A DNA stretch of 64,000 nucleotides, taken from NCBI RefSeq assembly GCF_015482775.1, contig NZ_CP058214.1:3462501-3526500 (forward strand), given 5' to 3'. This DNA is from Kaustia mangrovi. GTDB taxonomy: Bacteria > Pseudomonadota > Alphaproteobacteria > Rhizobiales > Im1. The notes beneath the pieces were generated by a model, which was given only the letters and a program-made list of their open reading frames with translations, did not search any database and was not told the DNA's origin. Below are positions 17,069 to 25,148 of this stretch, one piece after another. Made by a program: the position numbers and the translations under genes. How positions within the stretch are numbered: the stretch's first letter is position 1; every line of letters starts with the position of its first letter.

Positions 17069-18249
17069 GTGACCGCCGAATTCGAGATCGCCGCCGCGAG
17101 CACATTGCCGGACGACGGCACGGCCGGGGCGCTTGCCGGGCGCATCTGGCGTCCCGATCTGGAGGGGCCGTCCGTGGTGGCGGTGAGGGACGACGGCATC
17201 CACGACATCTCCGCGACCTTCCCCACCATGCGGGATCTCTGCGAAATGCCCGATCCGGCGAAGGCGCTTCGTGCGGCGGCCGGAGAGATCGTCGGCCGGC
17301 TCGAGGAGATCGCCGCCAACACGCCGCCGGACACCCGCGACCCGTCGGCGCCGTGGCTGCTTCCCCCATCGATCTCCAGGCGGTGAAGGCGGCCGGCGTT
17401 ACCTTCGCGGTCTCCATGATCGAGCGGGTGATCGAAGAGCGCGCCCGGGGCAACCCGGCCGAGGCGGACGCGATCCGCAAGGATATCGGCCGCATCATCG
17501 GCACCGACCTGTCGGCCCTGAAACCCGGATCGGACGAGGCGATGGCGCTCAAGGACGCGCTGATCGAACGGGGGCTGTGGAGCCAGTATCTGGAGGTCGG
17601 CATCGGCCCGGATGCGGAGATCTTCTCGAAGACCCAGGTTCTCGCCTCCGTCGGCACGGGCATGGATGCCGGGCTCCATCCCATGTCGCACTGGAACAAT
17701 CCCGAACCGGAGGTGGTCGTGGTCGTCGCGTCCGACGGGCGCATCGTCGGCGCGACACTCGGCAACGACGTCAATCTGCGCGACGTGGAGGGGCGCTCGG
17801 CGTTGCTCCTGTCGAAGGCCAAGGACAACAATGCGAGCTGCGCCGTCGGCCCCTTCCTGCGCTTCTTCGATGAGGGCTTCGATCTCGACACGGTGCGCGC
17901 CATGACCGTGACGCTGACGGTGGAGGGACCGGACGGCTTCCGCCTCGATGGCGTCTCGCGCATGGACGAGATCAGCCGCGACCCCGCCGACCTCGTCGGC
18001 CAGATGGTCGGGCCGCATCACCAGTATCCCGACGGCGCCGTGCTGTTTCTCGGCACGCTGTTCGCCCCGACGAGGGATCGCGACGGTGAGGGGCAGGGCT
18101 TCACCCACCATATCGGCGATATCGTCACGGTGGCCGCGCCCGAGCTCGGGCGCCTCGTGAGCCGGATGAAGCACAGCACCGACTGCGCGCCATGGCGGTT
18201 CGGGGCAAGCCATCTGATGCGCAATCTGGCCCGGCGCGGGCTGCTTTGA
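17069..18249 (+). pseudogene. FAH-family protein, frame broken at a C run
   Basis: A fumarylacetoacetate-hydrolase-family gene split over two frames. The first part (17069-17386, GTG start after GGGGGAG) encodes the N-terminal domain up to APWLL. The second frame, from about 17363 to 18249, continues directly with PIDLQAVKAAGVTFAV through the catalytic domain (GIGPDAEIFSK, GNDVNLRDVEGRS, HHIGDIVTVAAPELG) to ARRGLL. Restoring one C in the run at 17363-17367 would give one 393-residue protein of normal length for the long sugar-acid/AraD-like FAH group. It is either a recent mutation or a homopolymer sequencing error; everything else looks intact. Confidence 0.75.
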
Positions 18250-18264
18250 GGAGAACCGGAACGG

Positions 18265-19053
18265 ATGACCGCGGAAACGACCAAAGAGGAAAGGCTGGGG
18301 CGGACGCTCGCCGGAGCCGCGCGCGAGGGCCGGGTGCTCTCCACGCCGGAGCTTGCCGCCGCCGGGCTCGTGCCGGAGACGATCGCGGAAGGCATGGCGG
18401 CGCAGGCGGCGAGCGTCGTCGCCGGCGGCTGGCCGGTCGCCGGCTGGAAGGTCGCGGTGCGGCCGGAGGGCGTGGCGGTGGCCGCGCCGCTGGTCGATAT
18501 CGTCGAGGCGGAAGGGCCGGAGCCCGTCGCATACCGCTCGCCGCTGCTCACGGCGGTCGAGGTGGAGATCGCCGTGAGGCTCCGGGACGACATGCCGGCG
18601 CGGTCCGGAACGGCCTACAGCCGCGAGGCGCTCATGGACAATATCGCCTCGGTCCATATGGGAATCGAGATCCTGAGCTTCCGGCTCGACGACGGCAATC
18701 AGGGACCGTTCCCGCTCTTCCTCGCCGACCGGATCGGCAATGGCGGCTTCGTTCTGGGACCTGCGGTGGATCCTGCCGTGATCGATGCGGTGGCGGGCGA
18801 AAGTGCCGATCTGGCGCCGATTGTCCTGCGCTGCGGGTCGGAAACGCTGTTCTCCGGGCCGGCTGTCCACCCCAATGGCGATCCGCTGTCGCCGGTCCTG
18901 GCCTATGCCAACGCGCAGATCGACGGGCTCGGAGGCCTGAAGGCCGGCCAGGTGGTGACCACGGGTGCCTTGTGCGGCCTCGTTTCCGTTCCGCCGAACT
19001 GCACGCTCCACGCCGACTGGATCTCGTCGATGGAGATGGAGCTGTCCGGCTGA
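18265..19053 (+). CDS. 2-keto-4-pentenoate hydratase/FAH-like family protein
   Basis: Protein of 262 residues in the MhpD/DmpE/DmpH-like family, which hydrates or decarboxylates 2-oxo acids on a divalent metal. Family-like blocks include GWKVAV (residues 64-69), the metal-site region VEVEIAVRL (94-102), ASVHMGIEILSFR and, near the end, GQVVTTGALCGL. It starts 15 bases after the broken FAH-family gene, so the two probably formed a short 2-oxo-acid degradation operon. The substrate is unknown. Confidence 0.82.
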   Translation: MTAETTKEERLGRTLAGAAREGRVLSTPELAAAGLVPETIAEGMAAQAASVVAGGWPVAGWKVAVRPEGVAVAAPLVDIVEAEGPEPVAYRSPLLTAVEVEIAVRLRDDMPARSGTAYSREALMDNIASVHMGIEILSFRLDDGNQGPFPLFLADRIGNGGFVLGPAVDPAVIDAVAGESADLAPIVLRCGSETLFSGPAVHPNGDPLSPVLAYANAQIDGLGGLKAGQVVTTGALCGLVSVPPNCTLHADWISSMEMELSG

Positions 19054-19098
19054 GGGCGCGCGTGCAGCCCGAACGGAAACTGTGCTAGATTGACGGCC

Positions 19099-19422
19099 AT
19101 GGCATCATTTCTCTCAAAACTCTTCGGCGGCGGTTCGAAAAAGGACGAGGATCCGGGCGACACCCCGCAAATGGGCGAGGCGGTCACCTACAAGGATCTC
19201 ACCATCCGTCCCGCCCCGATCCCCGCAGGCAGCCAGTGGCGCGTCGGCGGGGTGATCGTCAAGGCGGGCAGCGAGGGCGACATGGAGCGCCAGTTCGACC
19301 GTGCCGACACCGTGCCCTCGCGCGAGGACGCGGAGACCATCGCGATCACCAAGGCCAGGCACATCATCGACGAGCAGGGCGACCGGCTGTTCGCCGACGG
19401 CGCCCCCTCGCGCCGCGTCTGA
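19099..19422 (+). CDS. HlyU-family protein
   Basis: Small protein of 107 residues: a hydrophobic/basic start MASFLSKLFGGGSKK, an acidic linker (DEDPGDTPQ), then a compact domain with VTYKDLTIRPAPIPAGSQWR and VIVKAGSEGDMERQFDRADT. This matches the HlyU family named after a Vibrio haemolysin activator; alphaproteobacterial members are common and of unproven function. The ATG at 19099 is taken over a TTG nine bases earlier because the family starts with this motif. It converges on the TRAP permease gene, with a strong hairpin between. Confidence 0.78.
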   Translation: MASFLSKLFGGGSKKDEDPGDTPQMGEAVTYKDLTIRPAPIPAGSQWRVGGVIVKAGSEGDMERQFDRADTVPSREDAETIAITKARHIIDEQGDRLFADGAPSRRV

Positions 19423-19424
19423 CG

Positions 19425-19448
19425 CCCGCGGCAACCCTCTGCCGCGGG
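19425..19448. terminator. Bidirectional terminator hairpin
   Basis: CCCGCGGCA (19425-19433) and TGCCGCGGG (19440-19448) form a perfect 9-bp stem with a 6-base loop, in the 37-base gap between the convergent HlyU-family and TRAP large-permease genes. There is no clear T-run on either side. Confidence 0.6.
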
Positions 19449-19459
19449 GTCGCCGGTCC

Positions 19460-20776
19460 CTACAGCCCTACCATGATCGACGGCAGATAGGTCGCCGCCG
19501 CCGGGACGAGCAGCACGGCGATGAGCACCGCGAGCTGGGCAAGCACGAAGGGGATCACGCCGCGATACATGTGGCCGTAGGTGATCGATGGCGGGGTGAT
19601 CGACTTCAGATAGAAGATCGAGGGCGCCATGGGCGGGGTCAGATAGGATGTCTGGATCACGACCATCACCAGCACGGCGAACCAGATCGGATCGATCCCC
19701 ATGGCCTTGATGACGGGGGTGAAGATCGGCACGCAGATCAGCACGATCGAGATCCAGTCGAGCACGAAGCCCGCCACGAAGACGATGGCGAGGAAGACGG
19801 CGATCACGCCGACGTCGCCGACGCCGAGAGCGTCCACGGCGGAGCGCACCAGCGTGCTGCCGCCGGTCACCGCGAAGATGCTGGTGAACATGGTGCCGCC
19901 GACCACGATCAGCATGATCATGCAGGAGATGCGGATCGAGACGGCGAAGGCCTGCCGGAGCATGGGGAAGGTCAGCTCGCCCAGGACGGCGGCGAGGACG
20001 AGCGTGCCGAACGCGCCGACGGCGGCGGCCTCCGTCGGCGAGGCGGCGCCCGTCAGGAGCGAGCCGAGCACGGCGACGATGAGGGCGAGCGGCGGGACGA
20101 GCGCCTTCGCCGTGACGGCAAGCTTCTCCGCAAGCGGCCTGTCGAATTCCTCGCGCGAGACGGGCGGGCCGTCGGCGGGCCGCAGCATGCAGCGCACGAC
20201 CACATAGGCGAGGAAAAACACCACCATCATGAGGCCCGGCACGATAATCGCGGCGAACAGCTTGCCGATGGAGAGCTGGGCGATGGAGGCGTAGATCACC
20301 ACCACGATGGAGGGGGGAATGATGGTGCCGAGCGAGCCGCCAGCGCAGATGGTGCCGGCACCGAGCCCCATGTCGTAGCGATAGCGCTGCATGGCCGGGA
20401 TCGCCATCAGGCCGACGACGATCTCGACGGCGCCGACCACGCCGGAGGCGGCCGCGAAGATCGCGCACATGGCGATGGTCGTGACCGCGAGGCCGCCGGG
20501 CATGCGGCCGAACCAGAGCTGGAGTGCCTGAAACAGCCGCAGCGCGATGCCCGTGCGTTCCAGCACCGCACCCATGAGCACGAAAAGCGGGATCGCGGCG
20601 AGGTTGAAGTTCGAGGCGGTGGTGAGCACCGCGCCGTAGAGCTGGAGGAAGACCAGATCCCCGAAGGCGGACAGGCCGAAGGCCACCGCGACGATGATCA
20701 GGCACAGCGAGACGGGAATTCCGGCGAAGACGAGGGCGAACAGCGCCGGGAACATCAGGGCGGGCACGGCCGACAT
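19460..20776 (-). CDS. TRAP transporter large permease (DctM type)
   Basis: Inner-membrane protein of 438 residues, the ion-coupled translocation subunit, with about 12 hydrophobic segments. Family blocks include GIPVSLCLI, AIPLFVLMGAVLERTGIA, GTIIPPSIVVVIYA, the stretch TGAASPTEAAAVGAFG and, near the end, TSYLTPPMAPSIFYL. The ATG at 20774-20776 overlaps the small-permease stop as ATGA. It is the last gene of the minus-strand operon lyase-dctP-dctQ-dctM. Confidence 0.94.
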   Translation of the reverse strand: MSAVPALMFPALFALVFAGIPVSLCLIIVAVAFGLSAFGDLVFLQLYGAVLTTASNFNLAAIPLFVLMGAVLERTGIALRLFQALQLWFGRMPGGLAVTTIAMCAIFAAASGVVGAVEIVVGLMAIPAMQRYRYDMGLGAGTICAGGSLGTIIPPSIVVVIYASIAQLSIGKLFAAIIVPGLMMVVFFLAYVVVRCMLRPADGPPVSREEFDRPLAEKLAVTAKALVPPLALIVAVLGSLLTGAASPTEAAAVGAFGTLVLAAVLGELTFPMLRQAFAVSIRISCMIMLIVVGGTMFTSIFAVTGGSTLVRSAVDALGVGDVGVIAVFLAIVFVAGFVLDWISIVLICVPIFTPVIKAMGIDPIWFAVLVMVVIQTSYLTPPMAPSIFYLKSITPPSITYGHMYRGVIPFVLAQLAVLIAVLLVPAAATYLPSIMVGL

Positions 20777-21312
20777 CACAGCGCCTCCGTGTCTTCGAGC
20801 TCGTGCTCTGTCGATCCGGGCGACTTGTGGCCGAGCGCGAAGCGGGCGGCTTCGGCGAGAAGCTGCAGCGTCATGACAAGGAGGCCGGCGGCGAGCGCGG
20901 CGTAGAAGGGCCACATGAGCGGTGCCCACGGGCTCACCATCTCCACTTCCGCCGTCCGGTAGGCCTTCACCGTCTTCTCGATGCCGATATAGGAGAAGAT
21001 GGCGAAGACCGGCGCGAGCACCAGCGCGTAGACGGCGGCGTTGACGATCCGCTGGACGCGTTCGGGCAGGCGCGAGGACAGGAAGTCGATGCGCACATGG
21101 GCGTCCGCCTTCAGGGCGTAGGCCGCGCCCATCAGGAAGATCGAGCCGTTCAGCATGTATGAGATGTCGAACGCCCAGATCGTCGGCGCGCCGAAGACAT
21201 AGCGCGCGACGACCTCGAAGATCATGGAACCGACCAGAACCGCCAGCATGGCCATTGCGATGGCCCCCGCGATCCCGGAAATGCCGTCGACGGCATCGAG
21301 CAAACGCGTCAT
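20776..21312 (-). CDS. TRAP transporter small permease (DctQ type)
   Basis: Membrane protein of 178 residues with four hydrophobic segments, including GAIAMAMLAVLVGSMIFEVV and the family-typical RYVFGAPTIWAFDISYML. It bridges the binding protein and the large permease. The ATG at 21310-21312 has a GGGAGGG site upstream; an earlier in-frame start would run through the intercistronic hairpin (21338-21361). It is coupled to the large-permease gene by ATGA. Confidence 0.92.
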   Translation of the reverse strand: MTRLLDAVDGISGIAGAIAMAMLAVLVGSMIFEVVARYVFGAPTIWAFDISYMLNGSIFLMGAAYALKADAHVRIDFLSSRLPERVQRIVNAAVYALVLAPVFAIFSYIGIEKTVKAYRTAEVEMVSPWAPLMWPFYAALAAGLLVMTLQLLAEAARFALGHKSPGSTEHELEDTEAL

Positions 21313-21337
21313 AGACCCTCCCCCAGGAGAAAAAGAA

Positions 21338-21361
21338 GGGCGGCCGTCCCACGGGCCGCCC
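21338..21361 (-). terminator. Attenuator-like hairpin with T-run between dctP and dctQ
   Basis: GGGCGGCC (21338-21345) and GGCCGCCC (21354-21361) make a perfect 8-bp stem. Reading the minus strand, the stem is followed by CCTTCTTTTTCTCC, a real T-run, so this looks like an intrinsic terminator inside the operon. Read-through would give permease mRNA at a lower level than binding-protein mRNA. Confidence 0.65.
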
Positions 21362-21373
21362 CCCATATTGTCG

Positions 21374-22435
21374 TCAGTTTCCGTCGCGCACGAGATACTT
21401 CGATCCGTCCGTCCAGCGCGCCTGGTAGTCGAGATAGTCCTTCAGAACCTCGCCCATGCGCTGGTCGCCGTCCGCGGCCTTGGCGTCTGCCTGCTTGCGC
21501 GCCCAGCTGCGGCCGGCCTCGCGCAGCTTGCCGACCACCTCCGGCTCGAGCGTGATGATCTCCACATTGGTGCCGGCGAACTCCTCCATCGCCTTCATGT
21601 CGGCGTCGAGGAAATGGGTGAAGCCCTCATAAGTGGTGAGCTTCGCGGCCAGCTCGATCTTGGTCTTCAGGTCGTCGGGCAGCGCGTTCCAGGTGTCCTC
21701 CTTCACCACGACCTCCCAGACGAAGGTCGGCTGGTGGACGCCCGGCAGGATGAGATAGGGCGCGACCTCGTGGAAACCCTCGGTGATGTTGGAGCCGGGG
21801 GTTGCCCACTCGACGGCGTCCACGCCCTTGCGCTGGAGCAGCGTGTAGATCTCGCCCGGCGGCACGACGGTCGGCACGCCGCCCAGATCCTCCTTGAGCA
21901 CGGCGGCCCAGGCGCCGGAGGTGCGGTATTTGAGATTCTCGAAGTCCTCCACCGTCTTCAGCGGCTTGTTGGAATGGGCGAGGACCTCCGAGGTGCCGAC
22001 ACCGACCACCATGGAATGAAGGCCCATCTCCTCCTTCCGGAACTCGGCGAGTTCCTTCGCACCGCCGCCCTCATAGAGCCAGGTCAGCGTGGCCTCCGCC
22101 GACATGCCGCCGGGGAAGCTTGCGAAGATGGCGTTGGTGGGGTCCTGGTTGACGAGATAGGAGGGGGTGGAGTGGCCGGCCTCCACGACGCCGTCCTGCA
22201 CGGCCTCGTAGACCTTCAGCGCCGGCACGACGACGCCCGCGCCGAAGGGCTGGATCTCGACCCGGCCGTCGGTCAGCCTGTCGACATTGTCGGCGAAGCG
22301 GGCAAGGAAGTTGTTGTAGAAGAAGCTCCCCTCCGGAACCGACGTCGGCACGCGCCACGTCACCTCCTGAGCATGGGCCGGAAGGCCGGCCAGCATCGCG
22401 CAGGCCGCCCCCAGAATTGCGGATTTCCAGTTCAT
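21374..22435 (-). CDS. TRAP transporter substrate-binding protein (DctP type)
   Basis: Periplasmic binding protein of 353 residues. A signal peptide is visible (MNWKSAILGAACAMLAGLPA, cut near AHAQ), followed by EVTWRVPTSVPEGSFFYNNF. The DctP-family core includes LKYRTSGAWAAVLKEDLGGV and VDAVEWATPGSNITEGF. The ATG at 22433-22435 has a GAAGGGA site 8 bases upstream. Substrates of this family are usually organic acids; the lyase gene upstream suggests a hydroxy or oxo acid. Confidence 0.92.
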   Translation of the reverse strand: MNWKSAILGAACAMLAGLPAHAQEVTWRVPTSVPEGSFFYNNFLARFADNVDRLTDGRVEIQPFGAGVVVPALKVYEAVQDGVVEAGHSTPSYLVNQDPTNAIFASFPGGMSAEATLTWLYEGGGAKELAEFRKEEMGLHSMVVGVGTSEVLAHSNKPLKTVEDFENLKYRTSGAWAAVLKEDLGGVPTVVPPGEIYTLLQRKGVDAVEWATPGSNITEGFHEVAPYLILPGVHQPTFVWEVVVKEDTWNALPDDLKTKIELAAKLTTYEGFTHFLDADMKAMEEFAGTNVEIITLEPEVVGKLREAGRSWARKQADAKAADGDQRMGEVLKDYLDYQARWTDGSKYLVRDGN

Positions 22436-22520
22436 GACACCGTTCCCTTCACCTGGCCGCGGGGATTGGTTGGGCCATGGACGGCGCGGCCGCCCGGCCA
22501 TGGCTTGGATGTCAGGCCGG

Positions 22521-23435
22521 TCAGGCGGCCTTCGCGTCGAGATCGAGCTTGGAGAGGTCGGGGCGGTTGGCCAGGGCCTCCTCGATCACGGTGGTCACGC
22601 GGGCGCGCTCGCCGTCGCGAAGCGGCATGCGCGGCGCGCGGACCCGGTCGTTGGAGCCGATGGCCAGCGCCTCGGCGAGCTTGATGTTCTGGACGAGCCT
22701 GGTCGACACGTCGAGGTCGAGCAGCGGGCGGAACCAGCGGTAGAGCGCGCGGGCCTCCTCGATGCGCCCGGCCTTGGCCAGCCTGTAGACCGCCACCGTC
22801 TCCGCGGGGAAGGCGACCACGAGGCCCGCCACCCAGCCGTCTGCGCCCATGACGAGGCTCTCCAGCGCCAGATTGTCGACGCCGGTGAGAATGTCGAACC
22901 GGTTGCCGAAGCGGGCAATGACCTCGGTCACGCGGCGGATGTCGTCGGTCGATTCCTTCATGGCGACGATCAGCTCGTCGTCGGCCAGCGCCTCGAACAT
23001 GTCGAGCGAGACATCGACGCCATAGGCGACAGGATTGTTGTAGACCATGACGGGCTTGCCGCCGGCATGCGCGACGGCGCGCAGATGGGCCACCGTCTCG
23101 TGCGGGGCGGAGCGGTAGGGCACGCCCGGCAGCACCATGAAGCCGTCGGCGCCATTGCGGGCCGCCGAGGCGGCGGCCTCCTCCGCGCGCCGGGTGGAGC
23201 TTTCGCAGACGGTCATGAGGACCGGCCGGCCGGCTGAGACCGAACGCGCGATGGCGAGGATCTCCAGCTTCTCCTCCGGCTCCAGAGCCATGGCCTCGCC
23301 GAGCGAGCCGCACACGATCAGCCCGTCGACACCGGCCTCGATCTGAAGCGCGAAGCAGCGTTCCATCTCCGCCTTGTCGAGGGTATCGTCGGCTGTGAAC
23401 TTTGTCGTCACTGCGGGAAAGACGCCGTGCCACAT
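22521..23435 (-). CDS. DapA/NanA-family class I lyase or dehydratase
   Basis: Schiff-base enzyme of 304 residues in the dihydrodipicolinate synthase/N-acetylneuraminate lyase family. The probable imine-forming lysine is in VAMKESTDD (about residue 163), and the partner tyrosine in MVYNNPVAYG. The usual GTTGE substrate loop is replaced by CGSLGEAMAL, so it is unlikely to be true DapA. First gene of the TRAP operon, it probably cleaves or dehydrates the imported sugar acid or hydroxyproline-type compound. It is divergent from the gntR gene. Confidence 0.85.
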   Translation of the reverse strand: MWHGVFPAVTTKFTADDTLDKAEMERCFALQIEAGVDGLIVCGSLGEAMALEPEEKLEILAIARSVSAGRPVLMTVCESSTRRAEEAAASAARNGADGFMVLPGVPYRSAPHETVAHLRAVAHAGGKPVMVYNNPVAYGVDVSLDMFEALADDELIVAMKESTDDIRRVTEVIARFGNRFDILTGVDNLALESLVMGADGWVAGLVVAFPAETVAVYRLAKAGRIEEARALYRWFRPLLDLDVSTRLVQNIKLAEALAIGSNDRVRAPRMPLRDGERARVTTVIEEALANRPDLSKLDLDAKAA

Positions 23436-23461
23436 GGTGATTAAGCCTTTCGCATATGATC

Positions 23462-23516
23462 TGATATATTAAAAATATCCACACGGTATTGAATGCTGTC
23501 AAGTGCTGATATATCA
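23462..23516. promoter_or_regulatory. Candidate GntR operator pair (TGATATATCA type)
   Basis: TGATATATCA (23507-23516) is a perfect 10-bp palindrome. The same CTGATATAT sequence occurs 45 bases upstream (23461-23469), in an A+T-rich stretch between the divergent lyase and gntR genes. The second site lies downstream of an ATG at 23493 that could otherwise start the regulator. This favours the later GTG start and makes the region a plausible shared operator. Confidence 0.5.
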
Positions 23517-23552
23517 AGCCCTGGCAAGCAGGAGAGGATTCAGGAAGGCGTG

Positions 23553-24191
23553 GTGGAAACTCAGGTCTCTCGGGCGCATACCGCCTATCTCGTCCTTGAG
23601 GGCAAGATCGTCACGCTGGAGCTCAGGCCCGGCAGCTCGATCACGGAGAAGCAGCTCATCGAGCTCGTCGGGCTCGGCCGCACACCCGTGCGCGAGGCGA
23701 TCCAGCGGCTCTCCTGGGAGGGGCTCATCGAGGTGGTGCCGCGCTCGGGCGTGAAGATCGCCGATATCCGGCCGGAGGATTACAGCCGCGTCATGGAGCC
23801 GCGCGTGGCGCTGGAGCCGCTTCTGGCGCGCAAGGCGGCACGCTTTGCCGATGCGATGCACCGGGCGCGGCTCGCCGAATGCGCCGACAGCATGATGGCG
23901 GCGGCGAAGGCGCGCGACATGGCCGGCTTCCTGCAGGCCGACAAGGATTTCGACGAGACGCTGGACCGGGCCTGCGAGAACCCGTTTCTGACCAAGGTGC
24001 TCGCCCCGCTTCAGACCCATGCGCGGCGCTTCTGGGTCCGCTTCAGCGCCGAGGGCGGGCCGGAGGCTTCGGCCATGCGGCATGTGAAGGTCATGAAGGC
24101 GATCCAGGTACAGGACGAGGAGGCCGCCGGGCTGGCCATGGCGGAGCTGATGGACTATCTGTCCTCCATCGCCGCCTCGCTCATGAGGTGA
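23553..24191 (+). CDS. GntR-family (FadR-like, FCD domain) transcriptional regulator
   Basis: Regulator of about 212 residues: an N-terminal winged helix (ITEKQLIELVGLGRTPVREA, with LIEVVPRSGVKI as the wing) and a C-terminal all-helical FCD ligand domain, with metal-type residues around DFDETLDRACENPFL and MRHVKVMKAI. GTG at 23553 (or 23550) follows AGGAAGG. An upstream ATG at 23493 has no such site and would place the palindrome inside the gene. It is divergent from the DapA-like/TRAP operon, which it probably represses until the substrate appears. Confidence 0.87.
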   Translation: METQVSRAHTAYLVLEGKIVTLELRPGSSITEKQLIELVGLGRTPVREAIQRLSWEGLIEVVPRSGVKIADIRPEDYSRVMEPRVALEPLLARKAARFADAMHRARLAECADSMMAAAKARDMAGFLQADKDFDETLDRACENPFLTKVLAPLQTHARRFWVRFSAEGGPEASAMRHVKVMKAIQVQDEEAAGLAMAELMDYLSSIAASLMR

Positions 24192-24216
24192 CGGACCCCG
24201 CCTGTTCCCGAACCCG

Positions 24217-24254
24217 GAGCAAGCTGCGTCCGGTCGGACGCAGATGAGTTGCTC
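24217..24254 (+). terminator. Terminator hairpin after gntR
   Basis: The inner stem CTGCGTCC-GGTC-GGACGCAG (24224-24243) is perfect over 8 bp, and outer arms GAGCAA (24217-24222) and TTGCTC (24249-24254) extend it. It lies 25 bases after the gntR stop, with a moderately T-rich stretch downstream. Confidence 0.6.
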
Positions 24255-24280
24255 TGACACTTTATAGAACGATCAACTTT

Positions 24281-24312
24281 CCTGCACTCAGGTGGGTCCG
24301 CCCGAGTGCAGG
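24281..24312 (+). promoter_or_regulatory. Strong hairpin in the leader of the methyltransferase gene
   Basis: CCTGCACTC (24281-24289) is exactly mirrored by GAGTGCAGG (24304-24312), and inner G/C pairs extend the stem to a short loop. It ends 29 bases before the methyltransferase ATG. It has no T-run, so it may be an operator or a leader structure rather than a terminator. The upstream A+T-rich stretch (24254-24280) could hold the promoter. Confidence 0.4.
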
Positions 24313-24341
24313 CTGATCTGGAGATCGAGAGGTTCCCGGCC

Positions 24342-25097
24342 ATGGCGAAGACCTTCAAGGATCATTTCTCCTCGCGCGCGACCGACTATGCGGCCTATCG
24401 CCCGACCTATCCGCCGGCTCTCGTCGACTGGCTGGCGGGGCTTGCCGGGCACCATGATCTGGCACTCGATTGCGGCTGTGGCACGGGCCAGCTTTCGGCG
24501 ATGCTGGCGGACCGTTTCGCCCGTGTCGTCGCCGTGGATGCCAGCGCGGAGCAGATCGCCAATGCGAAGCCCCATGACAGGGTGGAATACCGGCAGGCCC
24601 CGGCGGACAGGACCGGGCTTGCCGACCGTAGCGCGGACCTCGTGACCGTGGCGCAGGCCGCGCACTGGTTCGATCTCGACGCCTTCTACGCAGAGGTCCG
24701 CCGCGTCCTCAAGCCCGGCGGACCGCTGGCGCTCGTCACCTATGGCGTCATCGAGACCGATGGCGAGGCGGGGGCCGTGCTGTCCCGTTTCTACCATGAC
24801 GTGATCGCGCCCTATTGGCCGCCCGAGCGCCGCCATGTGGAGACCGGCTATCGCGAGATGGCGTTCCCGTTCCGGGAGGAGACGGCGCCGTCCTTCGCAA
24901 TGACGGCCATGTGGACGGTGGACGAGCTCGTCGGCTATGTGGACACGTGGTCGGCGGTGAGGAACGCCGAGGCGAAGATCGGCCGCGCGCCCGTCGAGCG
25001 CTTCGCCGCCGATCTGCGCGCCGCCTGGGGCGGAGCCGGAGACCGCCGCGAGATCCGCTGGCCGCTGAGCATCAGGGCCGGACGGGTCGGGGTGTGA
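24342..25097 (+). CDS. Class I SAM-dependent methyltransferase
   Basis: Methyltransferase of 251 residues. The SAM-binding motif I is LALDCGCGTGQLSAML (about residues 41-56), followed by the acidic residue in VVAVDASAEQI and the post-motif AHWFDLDAFYAEVRRVLKPGG. The start YAAYRPTYPPALVDWLA is typical of small-molecule methyltransferases of the YcgJ/UbiE-like type. The ATG at 24342 follows GAGAGG. It stands alone between the GntR/TRAP locus and the copper genes, so its substrate is unknown. Confidence 0.85.
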   Translation: MAKTFKDHFSSRATDYAAYRPTYPPALVDWLAGLAGHHDLALDCGCGTGQLSAMLADRFARVVAVDASAEQIANAKPHDRVEYRQAPADRTGLADRSADLVTVAQAAHWFDLDAFYAEVRRVLKPGGPLALVTYGVIETDGEAGAVLSRFYHDVIAPYWPPERRHVETGYREMAFPFREETAPSFAMTAMWTVDELVGYVDTWSAVRNAEAKIGRAPVERFAADLRAAWGGAGDRREIRWPLSIRAGRVGV

Positions 25098-25148
25098 GCC
25101 GATCCGGGCCTTCCCCGAGGAGACGGTAGCGGCCTTGCCGGATGAGCG

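Noticed and set aside
14445-17963. A 1172-codon minus-strand frame opposite permease, deacetylase and ATPase genes
   Set aside because: Low-complexity Arg/His/Gly/Asp composition, no motifs, and it covers several well-defined plus-strand genes.
22521-23435. Annotation as dihydrodipicolinate synthase DapA
   Set aside because: The GTTGE substrate loop is absent (CGSLGE instead) and the gene sits in a TRAP operon, so lysine biosynthesis is unlikely.
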